From: Treponema sp. UBA3813
GTDB lineage: Bacteria; Spirochaetota; Spirochaetia; Treponematales; Treponemataceae
DNA length: 64,000 bases
NCBI GenBank assembly: GCA_002368605.1
Contig: DFEB01000019.1
Location: forward strand, 97,111 to 161,110
Direction of reading: 5' to 3'
Shown: one piece after another, positions 15,825 to 24,205 of the stretch
Layout of the letters: the number at the start of each line of letters is the position of its first letter
Position numbering within the stretch: position 1 is the stretch's first letter
The notes under the pieces: model-generated
The model's database searches: none
Told to the model about the DNA's origin: nothing
What the model saw: only the letters and a program-made list of their open reading frames with translations
Program-made: the position numbers and the translations under genes

Positions 15825-17588
15825 ATGGCAAAGACATTCGACGACAAAAAAATCATTTACACTATGGATCGCGTTTCCCGCGCGTATGGAACAAAAGTTG
15901 TTTTAAAAGACATTTCCATTTCTTACTATTACGGAGCAAAAATCGGAGTTATCGGTGAAAACGGTGCCGGTAAATCCTCACTTTTCAAGATTTTTGCAGG
16001 AATCGACAAAGACTACACTGGCGAAACAAAACTTCTTCCGGGCTATTCAATGGGATACCTTGAGCAGGAGCCATATTTGGAGCCGGGCAAAACCGTTCTC
16101 GAAGTTGTAAAAGAGGGCGTTAAGCCAATCACAGACCTTTTGGCCGAATTTGACAAGGTAAACGAAGCTTTCGGTGACCCGGATGCCGATTTCGACAAAC
16201 TCTGCGCTCGTCAGGCAGAGATTCAGGAAAAGCTGGACGCGGCCGACGCATGGAATTTGGACGCAAACCTAGAACTTGCAATGGACGCTCTCCGCTGTCC
16301 TCCTGGCGACCAGGTTGTGGATGTTCTTTCCGGAGGTGAGCGCCGCCGTGTGGCATTGTGCCGCCTTCTTTTGCAGAAGCCTGACATTCTTCTTTTGGAC
16401 GAGCCAACCAACCACCTTGACGCAGAGACCGTAGCCTGGCTTGAGCGGCATCTCAAAGATTATCCGGGCACAATCATCGCTATCACTCACGACCGCTACT
16501 TTTTGGACAATGTTGCGGGCTGGATTCTGGAAATGGACAGGGGCGAAGGCTATCCTTTCAAAGGAAACTACTCAGAATGGCTTGAAGCAAAGGAAAAACG
16601 ACTTGCCCTTGAAGAAAAACAGGCTTCAACACGCCGCCGCGAAATGCAGGAAGAGTTGGAATGGATTCATGCGGGCGCAAAAGGCCGTCAGGCAAAGCAC
16701 AAGGAACACATCACCAAGTATGAGACCTTGCTTGCAGAAGAGAGCAAGCGAATCCAGCTTAAAGACACACAGATTTCAATTCCGGCAGGTCCCCGCTTGG
16801 GAAGCCTCGTAATTGATGCAGAAAAGCTCACCAAGTCATTTGACGACAAACTTCTTTTTGAGAACCTTGACTTCCACATTCCGGCAGGAAGCGTAGTGGG
16901 AATCGTCGGCCCCAACGGTGCCGGTAAAACAACACTCTTTAAGATGATTGCTTCTGCCGCAGGTCAAGAAATTGAGCTTCCAGACGGAAAAATGGGCAAG
17001 GAAGTTCCTGATTCAGGAAGCATTAAAGTTGGCGACACAGTTAAGCTGGTTTATGTCGATCAGATGCGAAGCAAACTTGACCCCAACAAAACGATTTACG
17101 AAATGCTTTCTGGCGGAAGTGATTTGGTTAAGCTTGGCGCGGTGGACGAAAAAGGCCGCCCTGTGAACGGTGCCGTCCGCGAAATCAACGCCCACGCCTA
17201 CTGCTCTTGGTTTAACTTTAACTCAGCCGAGCAGAACAAAAAAATCTCAGTCCTTTCCGGTGGAGAAAAGAACCGTCTCAACATGGGCATGATGTTCAAG
17301 GAAGCCGGAAACGTGCTCCTCCTTGACGAGCCGACCAACGATTTGGACATCACAACGACCCGCTCTCTCGAAGAGGCAATCAACAGCTTTGCAGGAGTTG
17401 TCATGGTAATCAGCCACGACCGCTACTTCCTCGACCGAATCTGCACCCACATTCTGGCCTTCGAGAACAACTCGGAAGTTCACTTCGTTGAGGGCAGCTG
17501 GTCTGATTATGTCGAGTGGAGAAAAAATGTTCTTGGAATCGACGACGATGTACCGCACAAGACAGTTTATCGCAAGTTGACGCGCTAG
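15825..17588 (+). CDS. ettA: Energy-dependent translational throttle protein EttA (ABC-F)
   Basis: 587 residues, two ATP-binding cassettes without membrane segments. Cassette 1 has GENGAGKSS, LSGGERRRVALCRLLL and LLLDEPTNHLDAETVAWLE; cassette 2 has GPNGAGKTT, VLSGGEKNRLNMGMM and LLLDEPTNDLDITTTRSLE. PTNDLD in the second cassette and the short arm insertion place it with EttA, which binds the ribosomal E site and adjusts elongation to the ATP/ADP ratio. It is about 30 residues longer than the E. coli protein, mainly through the insertion near GAVDEKGRPVNGA. The gene is leaderless and followed by an unusual run of hairpins. Confidence 0.93.
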   Translation: MAKTFDDKKIIYTMDRVSRAYGTKVVLKDISISYYYGAKIGVIGENGAGKSSLFKIFAGIDKDYTGETKLLPGYSMGYLEQEPYLEPGKTVLEVVKEGVKPITDLLAEFDKVNEAFGDPDADFDKLCARQAEIQEKLDAADAWNLDANLELAMDALRCPPGDQVVDVLSGGERRRVALCRLLLQKPDILLLDEPTNHLDAETVAWLERHLKDYPGTIIAITHDRYFLDNVAGWILEMDRGEGYPFKGNYSEWLEAKEKRLALEEKQASTRRREMQEELEWIHAGAKGRQAKHKEHITKYETLLAEESKRIQLKDTQISIPAGPRLGSLVIDAEKLTKSFDDKLLFENLDFHIPAGSVVGIVGPNGAGKTTLFKMIASAAGQEIELPDGKMGKEVPDSGSIKVGDTVKLVYVDQMRSKLDPNKTIYEMLSGGSDLVKLGAVDEKGRPVNGAVREINAHAYCSWFNFNSAEQNKKISVLSGGEKNRLNMGMMFKEAGNVLLLDEPTNDLDITTTRSLEEAINSFAGVVMVISHDRYFLDRICTHILAFENNSEVHFVEGSWSDYVEWRKNVLGIDDDVPHKTVYRKLTR

Positions 17589-17746
17589 GGGGTGTAGCCC
17601 CGAAGTTGCCAGCTTGCTGGCAATGAGCGTGAGCGTAGGGAGCGACCCACATAGGGGCAAAACCTGTGAGACAGGTTTTGAGCGATTCTCCGAACAGCTT
17701 TGCTGTGAAGGCGTAAGGGCGAAAGACCCGACCCCGCTTGCGGGGT
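17589..17746 (+). other. Intergenic array of perfect hairpins after ettA
   Basis: Five short inverted repeats in 158 nt: GGGG-tgtag-CCCC (17589-17601), TTGCCAGC-tt-GCTGGCAA (17606-17623), AAAACCTGT-gag-ACAGGTTTT (17659-17679), ACAGC-ttt-GCTGT (17694-17706) and ACCCCGC-tt-GCGGGGT (17731-17746). Linkers carry repeated GAGCG / GGCG words. It contains no supported reading frame. It may be the structured 3' UTR of ettA, a separate RNA, or a composite of dispersed repeats. Confidence 0.6.
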
Positions 17747-17764
17747 AGCGCCCGATTTAAAAAC

Positions 17765-17803
17765 AAAAATCCCGCCTGCTTTTTTAACAGACGGGATTTT
17801 TTA
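17765..17803. terminator. Bidirectional rho-independent terminator
   Basis: Stem AAAAATCCCG-C-CTG / CAG-A-CGGGATTTTTT with a T-rich loop, flanked by A-rich and T-rich runs, so it can serve both ettA (plus) and the convergent membrane protein gene (minus). Confidence 0.8.
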
Positions 17804-17822
17804 TGCCTTTGGCAGATTATGC

Positions 17823-18329
17823 TTAGGCAGCAGCTTTTACCTGACTTGGATGCTGAATATGAGCAGCACCAAGAATTGAACCAACAACCGCAACAATAAG
17901 ACCAATCAAAACCATGTATCCACCGACAGTTGTATATCCAAAGAACGGAGTAACAGGAGTCTGATAGAAACTTGCATAAGCGCCCATGAAATTGGTAAGA
18001 GAAGGCGCAATACTTACGATTGAAGCCAATTCAAATGCCAAACCAAGCAAAGTAACGAGGATATCACCAATGATTGTTTTTGTGATAAAGAAAAGTGCGA
18101 TTCCTGCGATTGAGCAGAGCCAAACAGCAACCATAAATGTGGCATTATACGCGCTTGGTGCTTTATTGAAATACACGGCAGCTCCGAAAATGTTTTTAAG
18201 AACTGTTCCAGATGCGTCTTTTACGAAAACAGTTGGAACAAGGAAACCAATGAACACAATAACCATTCCAGCAAGGAAGATAATGCGGTCAATTGAGCGT
18301 TCTTTTTTGAGTTTGTCTAAATATTGCAT
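17823..18329 (-). CDS. Four-helix membrane protein of unknown function
   Basis: About 168 residues from the ATG at 18329 (MQYLDKLKKE), which has GAGGAG seven nt upstream; a start at 18359 has none. Four hydrophobic segments are visible: IIFLAGMVIVFIGFLVPTV, ATFMVAVWLCSIAGIALFFI, IIGDILVTLLGLAFELASIV and GGYMVLIGLIVAVVGSIL. The tail AAHIQHPSQVKAAA is cytoplasmic. No motif gives a function. It is monocistronic, convergent with ettA, and divergent from the malic enzyme gene. Confidence 0.7.
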   Translation of the reverse strand: MQYLDKLKKERSIDRIIFLAGMVIVFIGFLVPTVFVKDASGTVLKNIFGAAVYFNKAPSAYNATFMVAVWLCSIAGIALFFITKTIIGDILVTLLGLAFELASIVSIAPSLTNFMGAYASFYQTPVTPFFGYTTVGGYMVLIGLIVAVVGSILGAAHIQHPSQVKAAA

Positions 18330-18384
18330 TTGTTTCTCCTCTATATAAAACAATAACACTTCTATTATACACTATTTCAGCCAT

Positions 18385-18419
18385 TTATCAAGAAAAGATT
18401 TTGTATTATAATGTCCTTT
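18385..18419 (+). promoter_or_regulatory. Promoter of malic enzyme gene, -10 seven nt before ATG (leaderless)
   Basis: TTATCA (18385-18390), 16 nt, TATAAT (18407-18412), GTCCTTT, ATG at 18420. The in-frame ATG at 18411 lies inside the -10 box, so it cannot be the true start. Confidence 0.65.
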
Positions 18420-19598
18420 ATGAGTACTATTTACGAAAAAGCATTGGAAAAACACAGTGAATGGCAGGGCAAGATTTCTACTGAACTGAAAATGCCCCTT
18501 GAAAATAGAAATGATTTGTCTGTGGCATACACTCCGGGAGTTGCCGAGCCATGCCGACAGATTCATAAAAATCCCGACGATGTTTACAAGTACACCTGGA
18601 AGGGAAACACTATCGCCGTCGTTTCTGACGGAACGGCCGTTTTGGGCTTGGGTGACATCGGGCCAGCCGCAGGACTTCCCGTTATGGAAGGAAAATGCGT
18701 TCTTTTCAAAAAATTCGCAGGAGTTGACGCAGTTCCCCTTTGCATCGACACAAAAGCCCCCCAAGAAATCATAAAATTCTGCAAGCAGATTGCCCCCACT
18801 TTTGGCGGAATCAACCTCGAAGACATTTCCGCTCCCCGCTGCGTGGAAATCGAGCGCACGCTGATTAAAGAACTGGACATTCCGGTTTTCCACGATGACC
18901 AGCACGGAACGGCAATCGTCGTAACAGCCGCAATCATGAATGCCCTTAAAGTCGCAGGAAAAAAGGCTCAAGACTGCACTCTTGTTGTGAGCGGTGCGGG
19001 CGCAGCAGGAAGTTCAATCATCCGTATGCTCCACAAATTCGGTATCGGAAAAATCTACGCATTCAACATCAACGGAATCATTATTAAGGAAGATTACGAC
19101 AAGTACGACTTTTTGACAAAAGAGCTTACTGAAATTACAAATCCAGACAACCGCCGAATCACCATGAAAGAAGCAATGGTTGGCGCGGACATTTTCGTGG
19201 GCGTTTCTGCCCCGAATCTGGTGAGCGAAGAAATGGTCAAGTCAATGGCACCAAAATCAATTCTCTTTGCCATGGCAAACCCTGAACCGGAAATCACCTA
19301 CGAAAAAGCAAAGGCGGCGGGAGCCTACATCATCGGGACTGGCCGAAGCGACTACCCCAACCAAATCAACAACATCCTCGCTTTCCCAGGCCTTTTCCGC
19401 GGAGCCTTGGATTGCCGTGCAAGCAAAATCACCGAAGAAATGAAAATCGCCGCCGCCCGTGGTCTTGCAAGTCTTGTCTCTGAAAGCGAACTCGGCCCTG
19501 ATATGATTATCCCCAACCCCTTTGACCCACGCGTGGCAAAAACAGTGGCAAAAGCCGTTGCAGAAGAAGCGCGAAAGGCTGGATTAGCAAGGGCGTAG
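18420..19598 (+). CDS. NAD(P)-dependent malic enzyme
   Basis: 392 residues from the ATG at 18420. It oxidatively decarboxylates malate to pyruvate in the cytoplasm. N-terminal domain: YTPGVAEPCRQI (substrate tyrosine), VVSDGTAVLGLGDIGP, GKCVLFKKFAGVDA with the catalytic lysine, and NLEDISAPRC and PVFHDDQHGTAIV for divalent metal. The NAD domain carries VVSGAGAAGSS. ANPEPEI and the ending FDPRVAKTVAKAVAEEA are typical of the short bacterial form. It lies in a monocistronic unit with a leaderless promoter. Confidence 0.93.
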   Translation: MSTIYEKALEKHSEWQGKISTELKMPLENRNDLSVAYTPGVAEPCRQIHKNPDDVYKYTWKGNTIAVVSDGTAVLGLGDIGPAAGLPVMEGKCVLFKKFAGVDAVPLCIDTKAPQEIIKFCKQIAPTFGGINLEDISAPRCVEIERTLIKELDIPVFHDDQHGTAIVVTAAIMNALKVAGKKAQDCTLVVSGAGAAGSSIIRMLHKFGIGKIYAFNINGIIIKEDYDKYDFLTKELTEITNPDNRRITMKEAMVGADIFVGVSAPNLVSEEMVKSMAPKSILFAMANPEPEITYEKAKAAGAYIIGTGRSDYPNQINNILAFPGLFRGALDCRASKITEEMKIAAARGLASLVSESELGPDMIIPNPFDPRVAKTVAKAVAEEARKAGLARA

Positions 19599-19625
19599 TT
19601 TTATTTAATTTTCTTCTCTATGCCA

Positions 19626-22118
19626 TTATTTTGTTTGGAATACGATTGCTTCGTCCGCAGGAATCGGCTTAGAGAAGAAATATCCCTGAATTGTATCTGC
19701 ACCGAATTCACGCAAACGATTAAACTGCCATTCTTCCTCAACGCCCTCAATTATCATTTCTTTGTCCAAATCATGCATAAGATGAATAATGTTCTTAATA
19801 AATGAATCTTTTCCATCAACAAGATAAGTATCAACTAGGGATTTGTCTAATTTGATTACATCGACAGGAATGTAGGTTAGATATCCAAGTGAAGAATAAC
19901 CTGTACCAAAATCATCCATAAGGAGTCGAATTCCCAAATCTTTGAAACGCCTAAAAATCTCATCTGCAAGTGCACTTTTTTCGAGGAACAAACCTTCTGT
20001 GATTTCAATCTCAAGCAAGTATGGTGGAATATCATATTTTTTGAGCAAATCTTCGACAAATCCAACATATCCGTGATCGTTGAGCTGATTGCTCGAATAA
20101 TTTACAGAAACCGGGTGCAATTCCTTGCCTCCATCGCGCCACGCGGCCAGTTGTTTAATGACAAGTTCTGTCGTAATTCGGCCGATTCTCCAAATCCATC
20201 CGCTTCGTTCCGCAACAGGAATAAACTGTCCAGGATAAATTCCGGGTTCTTTCATTCGTACAAGAGCTTCGTATCCGGAAACTTTTTTTGTCTGAGAGTC
20301 GATTTGTGGCTGATAAAGCATAAAGAAGCCGTCGTTATCAAATGCATGCTGTAATTTTTCTTTAATGACGATTTCTTCCTGAGCCTTTTTCTTCATGTCA
20401 TCATCATAGATGACAAGTCCGTTCTTTCCCCGCACTTTCGCTTCGTACATTGCGCCTTCAGCGTTGATAATATGCTGATCTGGTGCAGTAATTTCATCTG
20501 AGCAGGAAGCGCCCATACTTGCCGTAATTGCAAGAGTCTCATCTCCAAGCGGAATTGGACTTCGGAGAACATCGAACAACGCTTTTATACTTTCACAATC
20601 CATCGATATTCTTTCATTTGGAATAACAATAAGGAATTCATCACCTCCAAAGCGTGCAAGCTTCCAACCGCCATCTTCTGCCAACCCACGAATCATGGCA
20701 ACAAGATACTGCAAAATGCTATCAGCAAGCGAGTGACCGTAATTTTCGTTGAGCATTTTGAAATTGTCGATATCAATTATTATGACGGAATAAACATCGC
20801 CTTTACCCATTGTGTTGTGAAGCCACTCTGTTATCGTTCGGCGATTGTAAATATCAAGGACTTCGTCATATTTTGCCTGATGCTGCAATTCTTCTTCCCG
20901 CTGAATAAGCCGATTTCTTGACTCCTGCAAAGATCTTGCCAACTCTGTCGCAATTTTTCTGCTGATGTTTGAAGAGATGAGGAACAAAAGCATTGCCAAG
21001 ATAAGCATTCCGACCGCTGGCAAAAATTTACCGTACTGTTCCCAAAATGTTACGGGCCGATTATATAAAACTGTATCCGACGGCAAAATTGAAAAATCAA
21101 GGTTATAATGCTTCATTAAATTGTAATCAAATGTCGTTCGACTCGGAATTTGCTCAACAAAAGGAATCGACTCGATTTTAGATCCATTCAAAATTTCTGC
21201 GAGGATTTCTCCGGCCTTTTCACACTGCTCCTCAACATCAATGTGGACTCCACCTAAAATTCCCATTCCTTCTCCGCCTACATAATTCCGAAAAATCGGA
21301 ACACTTGCGGAACGAACAACCGTACTCGTACGAGAGAGCATAGAATACACATTTCTTGATTTGTCAGAGTAGCATGTCATGTAAAAAAGAATAGAATCAT
21401 TTGGAAGCGACTCAAGCAATAAAATCAAATCATTCTGAGAAAAAAGTGTCGCATCCAAATCAACGAATGCATATTCCTTATATTTTTCACGAAGAGACCA
21501 GAAAATCTCAATATCAGAAAGACCAGCTGAACTTTGATCATGAAGAGCAACCAATGTTTTTCGCTTTGGGAAAAGCTGCATGGCAAGATTGATTGTTTCT
21601 TCGAGATAATCATTTTCATAAAAACCAATCATGTTTGGTCTTTCGGAAGCCTTTCGCGCTAATTCATAATCATTAATTCCAAAATACACCATAGGCATTT
21701 TTGGAAACATTTCATTTTGATGGTCAATCGCAAATTTGAGAGCGTCATCATCGCCGAGCAAAATTGCTTCGTATTTTTTTTGATCTTTTAACTTTGCCTT
21801 TAGAAAGTTGTAAAACATGTCAATGCCAGCCTGCCCTCGCTCATCCGCATACATGTAAACGACATCATATTCAATTCCACGAGGATAAAGGCTTTTTTCG
21901 AGACCGCGGACTTGAGATTCATAAGTAAAATAAAGAGGATTGTAAGAACTAATAAATAAAACTCGATGTGAAACTTCAACAGGTGCTTGAACGGCTTTAG
22001 GTTTTTCGATTCCTAAAACTATAAAGCGTAAAAAAAGAACAGCTGCAAAAATCAAAGAAGGCACGCTTAAGATAAGAGTAATATTTCTTAATAAAGTATA
22101 TGTCTCTCGTTTTTTCAT
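19626..22118 (-). CDS. Membrane sensor with GGDEF and EAL domains (c-di-GMP turnover)
   Basis: 830 residues. An N-terminal membrane helix (12-36) is followed by a periplasmic domain (~50-345) of the ABC-substrate-binding type (VLFISSYNPLYFTYESQVRG; AILLGDDDALKFA), then a second helix (365-383). Inside the cell a GGDEF domain follows with intact RFGGDEF (489-495), then an EAL domain with YEALVRM (616-622), NYSSNQL, EITE and DDFGTG (735-740). Both domains keep their catalytic residues, so it may make and break c-di-GMP in response to a small ligand. Spirochaetes use this messenger for motility and host adaptation. The ribosome site (AGG) is weak. Confidence 0.9.
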   Translation of the reverse strand: MKKRETYTLLRNITLILSVPSLIFAAVLFLRFIVLGIEKPKAVQAPVEVSHRVLFISSYNPLYFTYESQVRGLEKSLYPRGIEYDVVYMYADERGQAGIDMFYNFLKAKLKDQKKYEAILLGDDDALKFAIDHQNEMFPKMPMVYFGINDYELARKASERPNMIGFYENDYLEETINLAMQLFPKRKTLVALHDQSSAGLSDIEIFWSLREKYKEYAFVDLDATLFSQNDLILLLESLPNDSILFYMTCYSDKSRNVYSMLSRTSTVVRSASVPIFRNYVGGEGMGILGGVHIDVEEQCEKAGEILAEILNGSKIESIPFVEQIPSRTTFDYNLMKHYNLDFSILPSDTVLYNRPVTFWEQYGKFLPAVGMLILAMLLFLISSNISRKIATELARSLQESRNRLIQREEELQHQAKYDEVLDIYNRRTITEWLHNTMGKGDVYSVIIIDIDNFKMLNENYGHSLADSILQYLVAMIRGLAEDGGWKLARFGGDEFLIVIPNERISMDCESIKALFDVLRSPIPLGDETLAITASMGASCSDEITAPDQHIINAEGAMYEAKVRGKNGLVIYDDDMKKKAQEEIVIKEKLQHAFDNDGFFMLYQPQIDSQTKKVSGYEALVRMKEPGIYPGQFIPVAERSGWIWRIGRITTELVIKQLAAWRDGGKELHPVSVNYSSNQLNDHGYVGFVEDLLKKYDIPPYLLEIEITEGLFLEKSALADEIFRRFKDLGIRLLMDDFGTGYSSLGYLTYIPVDVIKLDKSLVDTYLVDGKDSFIKNIIHLMHDLDKEMIIEGVEEEWQFNRLREFGADTIQGYFFSKPIPADEAIVFQTK

Positions 22119-22222
22119 AATTTGCCTATTTAAATAGAAAAATTCGTATTAATTAATATTATAAACTAGATTTACAGGAATTCTCAAGAAAATTTTTATT
22201 TTATTTATAGGTTTTTACTCGT

Positions 22223-22248
22223 CCTATATATATATATATATATATAGG
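22223..22248. repeat. (TA)11 microsatellite within a perfect palindrome
   Basis: CC, eleven TA units (22225-22246), GG. It lies 90 nt before nadE and 105 nt after the divergent GGDEF-EAL start, in the space where both promoters should be. Dinucleotide runs of this length change by slippage, so the spacing of promoter parts could vary between cells. Confidence 0.75.
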
Positions 22249-22338
22249 AGTGTGTATAGTAAAGGCGAAAAACTCTCGACATATCTTAAAATTCTGAGTA
22301 AGATTCATAAGATTTAATAATCAAAAAAGGAGCTTGAA

Positions 22339-23124
22339 ATGAGCGAATACAATTTTGATGTAAAAAAAGTCACGGCAGAAGTCATCGAATGGATTCAAAA
22401 ATGGATTTCAGAAAACGGAAACGAACGAACGAAAGTTATTATTGGCGTCTCAGGTGGCAAGGATTCATCCGTAGTTTCCGCCCTTATGGTCAAAGCACTG
22501 GGAAAAGACCGGGTTATCGGCGTGATGATGCCCAATGGCCAGCAAAAAGACATCTCTGATTCCCAAACGCTCGTTAGTCATCTTGGGATAAAAAACTACA
22601 CCGTGAACATCGCAAAAGCCTACGAAGGAATTCAAAGTGCATTTGCTGACGCAGGAATTATCCAAACTAACGATAGTTTCTCATCTGTCTTTAAGACCAA
22701 CACTCCTGCCAGATTACGCATGGCCACCCTTTACGGAATAGGCGCGCAAATCGGAAACTGTCGCATTGTCAACACCTGCAATTTAAGTGAGGATTTAGTC
22801 GGATATTCTACATTCTATGGTGATGCTGCCGGAGACTTTGCACCAATCAACAAACTTACAACTGAAGAAGTCGTTGCAATCGGGGACTATCTCGGTCTTC
22901 CATCTTCTCTCACTCACAAAGCTCCAAGTGACGGAATGTGTGGCAAAACTGACGAAGACAACCTGGGCTTCACTTATCACGAAGTCAATGAAATTGCCCG
23001 CAAAAACGAAAAGGGGCCGAATTACGAGAAAATCATCGCAAAATATAAGGCAAACCTTTTCAAAGTAAAGATTATTGCCCTTCCATGCTACCGCCCAGAA
23101 TTGCCGCTTTTTCTGGAAATTTAG
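22339..23124 (+). CDS. nadE: NAD(+) synthase, ammonia-dependent type
   Basis: 261 residues, a single N-type ATP pyrophosphatase domain that amidates nicotinate adenine dinucleotide to NAD. VSGGKDSS (37-44) is the P-loop; NTCNLSEDLVGYSTFYGDAAGDFAPI and KAPSDGMCGKTDEDNLGFTY are the deamido-NAD-binding segments. There is no glutaminase domain, so it should use free ammonia. AAAGGAG lies seven nt before the ATG. The gene stands alone, 158 nt before trxA, and behind the TA repeat. Confidence 0.93.
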   Translation: MSEYNFDVKKVTAEVIEWIQKWISENGNERTKVIIGVSGGKDSSVVSALMVKALGKDRVIGVMMPNGQQKDISDSQTLVSHLGIKNYTVNIAKAYEGIQSAFADAGIIQTNDSFSSVFKTNTPARLRMATLYGIGAQIGNCRIVNTCNLSEDLVGYSTFYGDAAGDFAPINKLTTEEVVAIGDYLGLPSSLTHKAPSDGMCGKTDEDNLGFTYHEVNEIARKNEKGPNYEKIIAKYKANLFKVKIIALPCYRPELPLFLEI

Positions 23125-23203
23125 AAAAATTGTAAGAAATTATATTGTATCCTATAGATTTTTCTTTCCTTTTTTCTTTTTCTGTGTTATCTTTAATTAC
23201 AGG

Positions 23204-23247
23204 AAGGGGGAACGCAACCTTTTAGGAAAAGGCTTTCTTTCCCCCTT
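23204..23247 (+). other. Nested hairpin in the trxA leader
   Basis: Outer arms AAGGGGGAA / TTCCCCCTT (23204-23212 with 23239-23247) enclose inner arms CCTTTT / AAAAGG (23218-23223 with 23227-23232). It ends 34 nt before the trxA ATG and does not cover the ribosome site (CAGGAG). It may be a regulatory leader, a weak terminator for nadE, or one copy of a dispersed repeat. Confidence 0.5.
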
Positions 23248-23281
23248 GAACCCCTAATCTTCCAAAACAGGAGACTCGATT

Positions 23282-23587
23282 ATGGAAATTACACTCACAG
23301 AATCAAACTTTGAGGCTGAAGTCCTCAAATCAGAAAAACCAGTGCTCGTAGATTTTTGGGCAAGCTGGTGCGGTCCTTGCAAAATGCTTGCGCCTACAAT
23401 TGAGCAGATTGCCAATGAGAATGATACAATCAAAGTCGGAAAAGTAAATGTCGATGATGAGCCGGATTTGGCACAAAAATACGGAATCGTAAGCATTCCG
23501 ACCGTAATTCTTTTCAAGAATGGCGAGCCTGTTAAAACTTCGACCGGCTTCGTTCCGAAAGAAACACTAGAGGCTATGTTCAAATAA
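23282..23587 (+). CDS. trxA: Thioredoxin
   Basis: 101 residues with the classical fold: VLVDFWASWCGPCKML (active-site C30 and C33), the KVNVDDEPDLAQKYGI strand-turn, the cis-proline segment SIPTVILFKNG, and the final helix KETLEAMF. It reduces cytoplasmic disulfides using thioredoxin reductase, which is not in the window. CAGGAG lies before the ATG. Its stop codon shares a base with the start of the next gene (TAATG), so the two are coupled. Confidence 0.95.
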   Translation: MEITLTESNFEAEVLKSEKPVLVDFWASWCGPCKMLAPTIEQIANENDTIKVGKVNVDDEPDLAQKYGIVSIPTVILFKNGEPVKTSTGFVPKETLEAMFK

Positions 23588-23853
23588 TGCAGTACCGAAG
23601 AAAGGAAACTGTCGAAGCCATTCAGTGGAACGGCTCAAATCAGGCAGAAATAAAAGCTATGGCCGGGCAGTTCGCGATGTTTGACTATGCGGACACAAAC
23701 CATGACGGAAAAACTTTTGACGCTGTTCTAAAAGTAAAAACTTCCGAAAAAATAATTCCTGCTCAAATTGGGGATTATGTGGTTCGCGGCGAAAAAGGCG
23801 ATTTTTTCATAAGCAAAAAAACTGCTTTTGAAGCTCTGTACGAGCCGCTTTAA
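23587..23853 (+). CDS. Small phage-type conserved protein
   Basis: 88 residues: MQYRRKETVEAIQWNG at the start and GDYVVRGEKGDFFISKK...FEALYEPL at the end. This pattern (RRK..VEAIQW ... GD.V.RG..G.f ... F...YEP) is common in small prophage-borne proteins of unknown function. It is coupled to trxA by TAATG, and no other phage gene is nearby, so it is either a lone remnant or a resident gene. A strong terminator follows directly. Confidence 0.7.
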   Translation: MQYRRKETVEAIQWNGSNQAEIKAMAGQFAMFDYADTNHDGKTFDAVLKVKTSEKIIPAQIGDYVVRGEKGDFFISKKTAFEALYEPL

Positions 23854-23857
23854 AAGT

Positions 23858-23890
23858 AAAAACTTCCACAATTTATGTGGAAGTTTTTTT
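23858..23890 (+). terminator. Rho-independent terminator of the trxA unit
   Basis: AAAAACTTCCACA, a six-nt loop, TGTGGAAGTTTTTTT. Long stem followed by a T run, just after the stop codon of the second gene and before the convergent tRNA. Confidence 0.9.
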
Positions 23891-23894
23891 GTTT

Positions 23895-23968
23895 TGGAGA
23901 CGATCGGACTTGAACCGACTACCTCTACAATGCCATTGTAGCGCTCTAGCCAGGTGAGCTACGCCCCC
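23895..23968 (-). tRNA. tRNA-Ala (anticodon GGC)
   Basis: On the minus strand the sequence folds as a complete cloverleaf: acceptor GGGGGCG / CGTCTCC (with two G-T pairs), D arm beginning TAGCTCA, anticodon arm CTACA-ATGGCAT-TGTAG with GGC in the loop, variable loop AGGTA, and T arm GTCGG-TTCAAGT-CCGAT. The discriminator is A and CCA is not encoded. It is transcribed towards the trxA terminator. Confidence 0.95.
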
Positions 23969-24095
23969 GAATATGCAGAGTATGACAGATTATCGAAAAA
24001 ATTTCTAGATGGCTGATATGTGGAAAGATAAGATTTATTGAATTTTCGTGCAAATCTAATTAGACTAAAAGTAAATTGTATTATCATTAAAATCA

Positions 24096-24140
24096 TCATA
24101 ACATCATCAGGAATAAAATCAGTGTGAGTATTCTTTTCAT
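24096..24140 (-). pseudogene. Truncated signal-peptide reading frame
   Basis: AAAAAAGGAG followed after seven T by an ATG opening a 14-codon frame (MKRILTLILFLMML) that then meets TGA. It has the shape of the first half of a signal peptide with an excellent ribosome site, and no mature part follows. It lies directly downstream of the 24206 gene. Probably the start of a deleted exported-protein gene; a real membrane micropeptide cannot be excluded. Confidence 0.35.
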
Positions 24141-24205
24141 AAAAAAACTCCTTTTTTGTGCTCAAAAAACTGCGGAGAAAAAAATAATCTCCGCTCATAA
24201 TTGTT

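Noticed and set aside
17247-17766. Two long minus-strand frames opposite the end of ettA and the hairpin array
   Set aside because: The first lies opposite conserved ABC motifs, the second reads the hairpin repeats; neither has a start signal or family match.
23587-23853. Prophage boundary suggested by a phage-type small gene
   Set aside because: Only this one gene has phage character, it is coupled to trxA, and no integrase, att repeats or structural genes are present, despite the adjacent tRNA.
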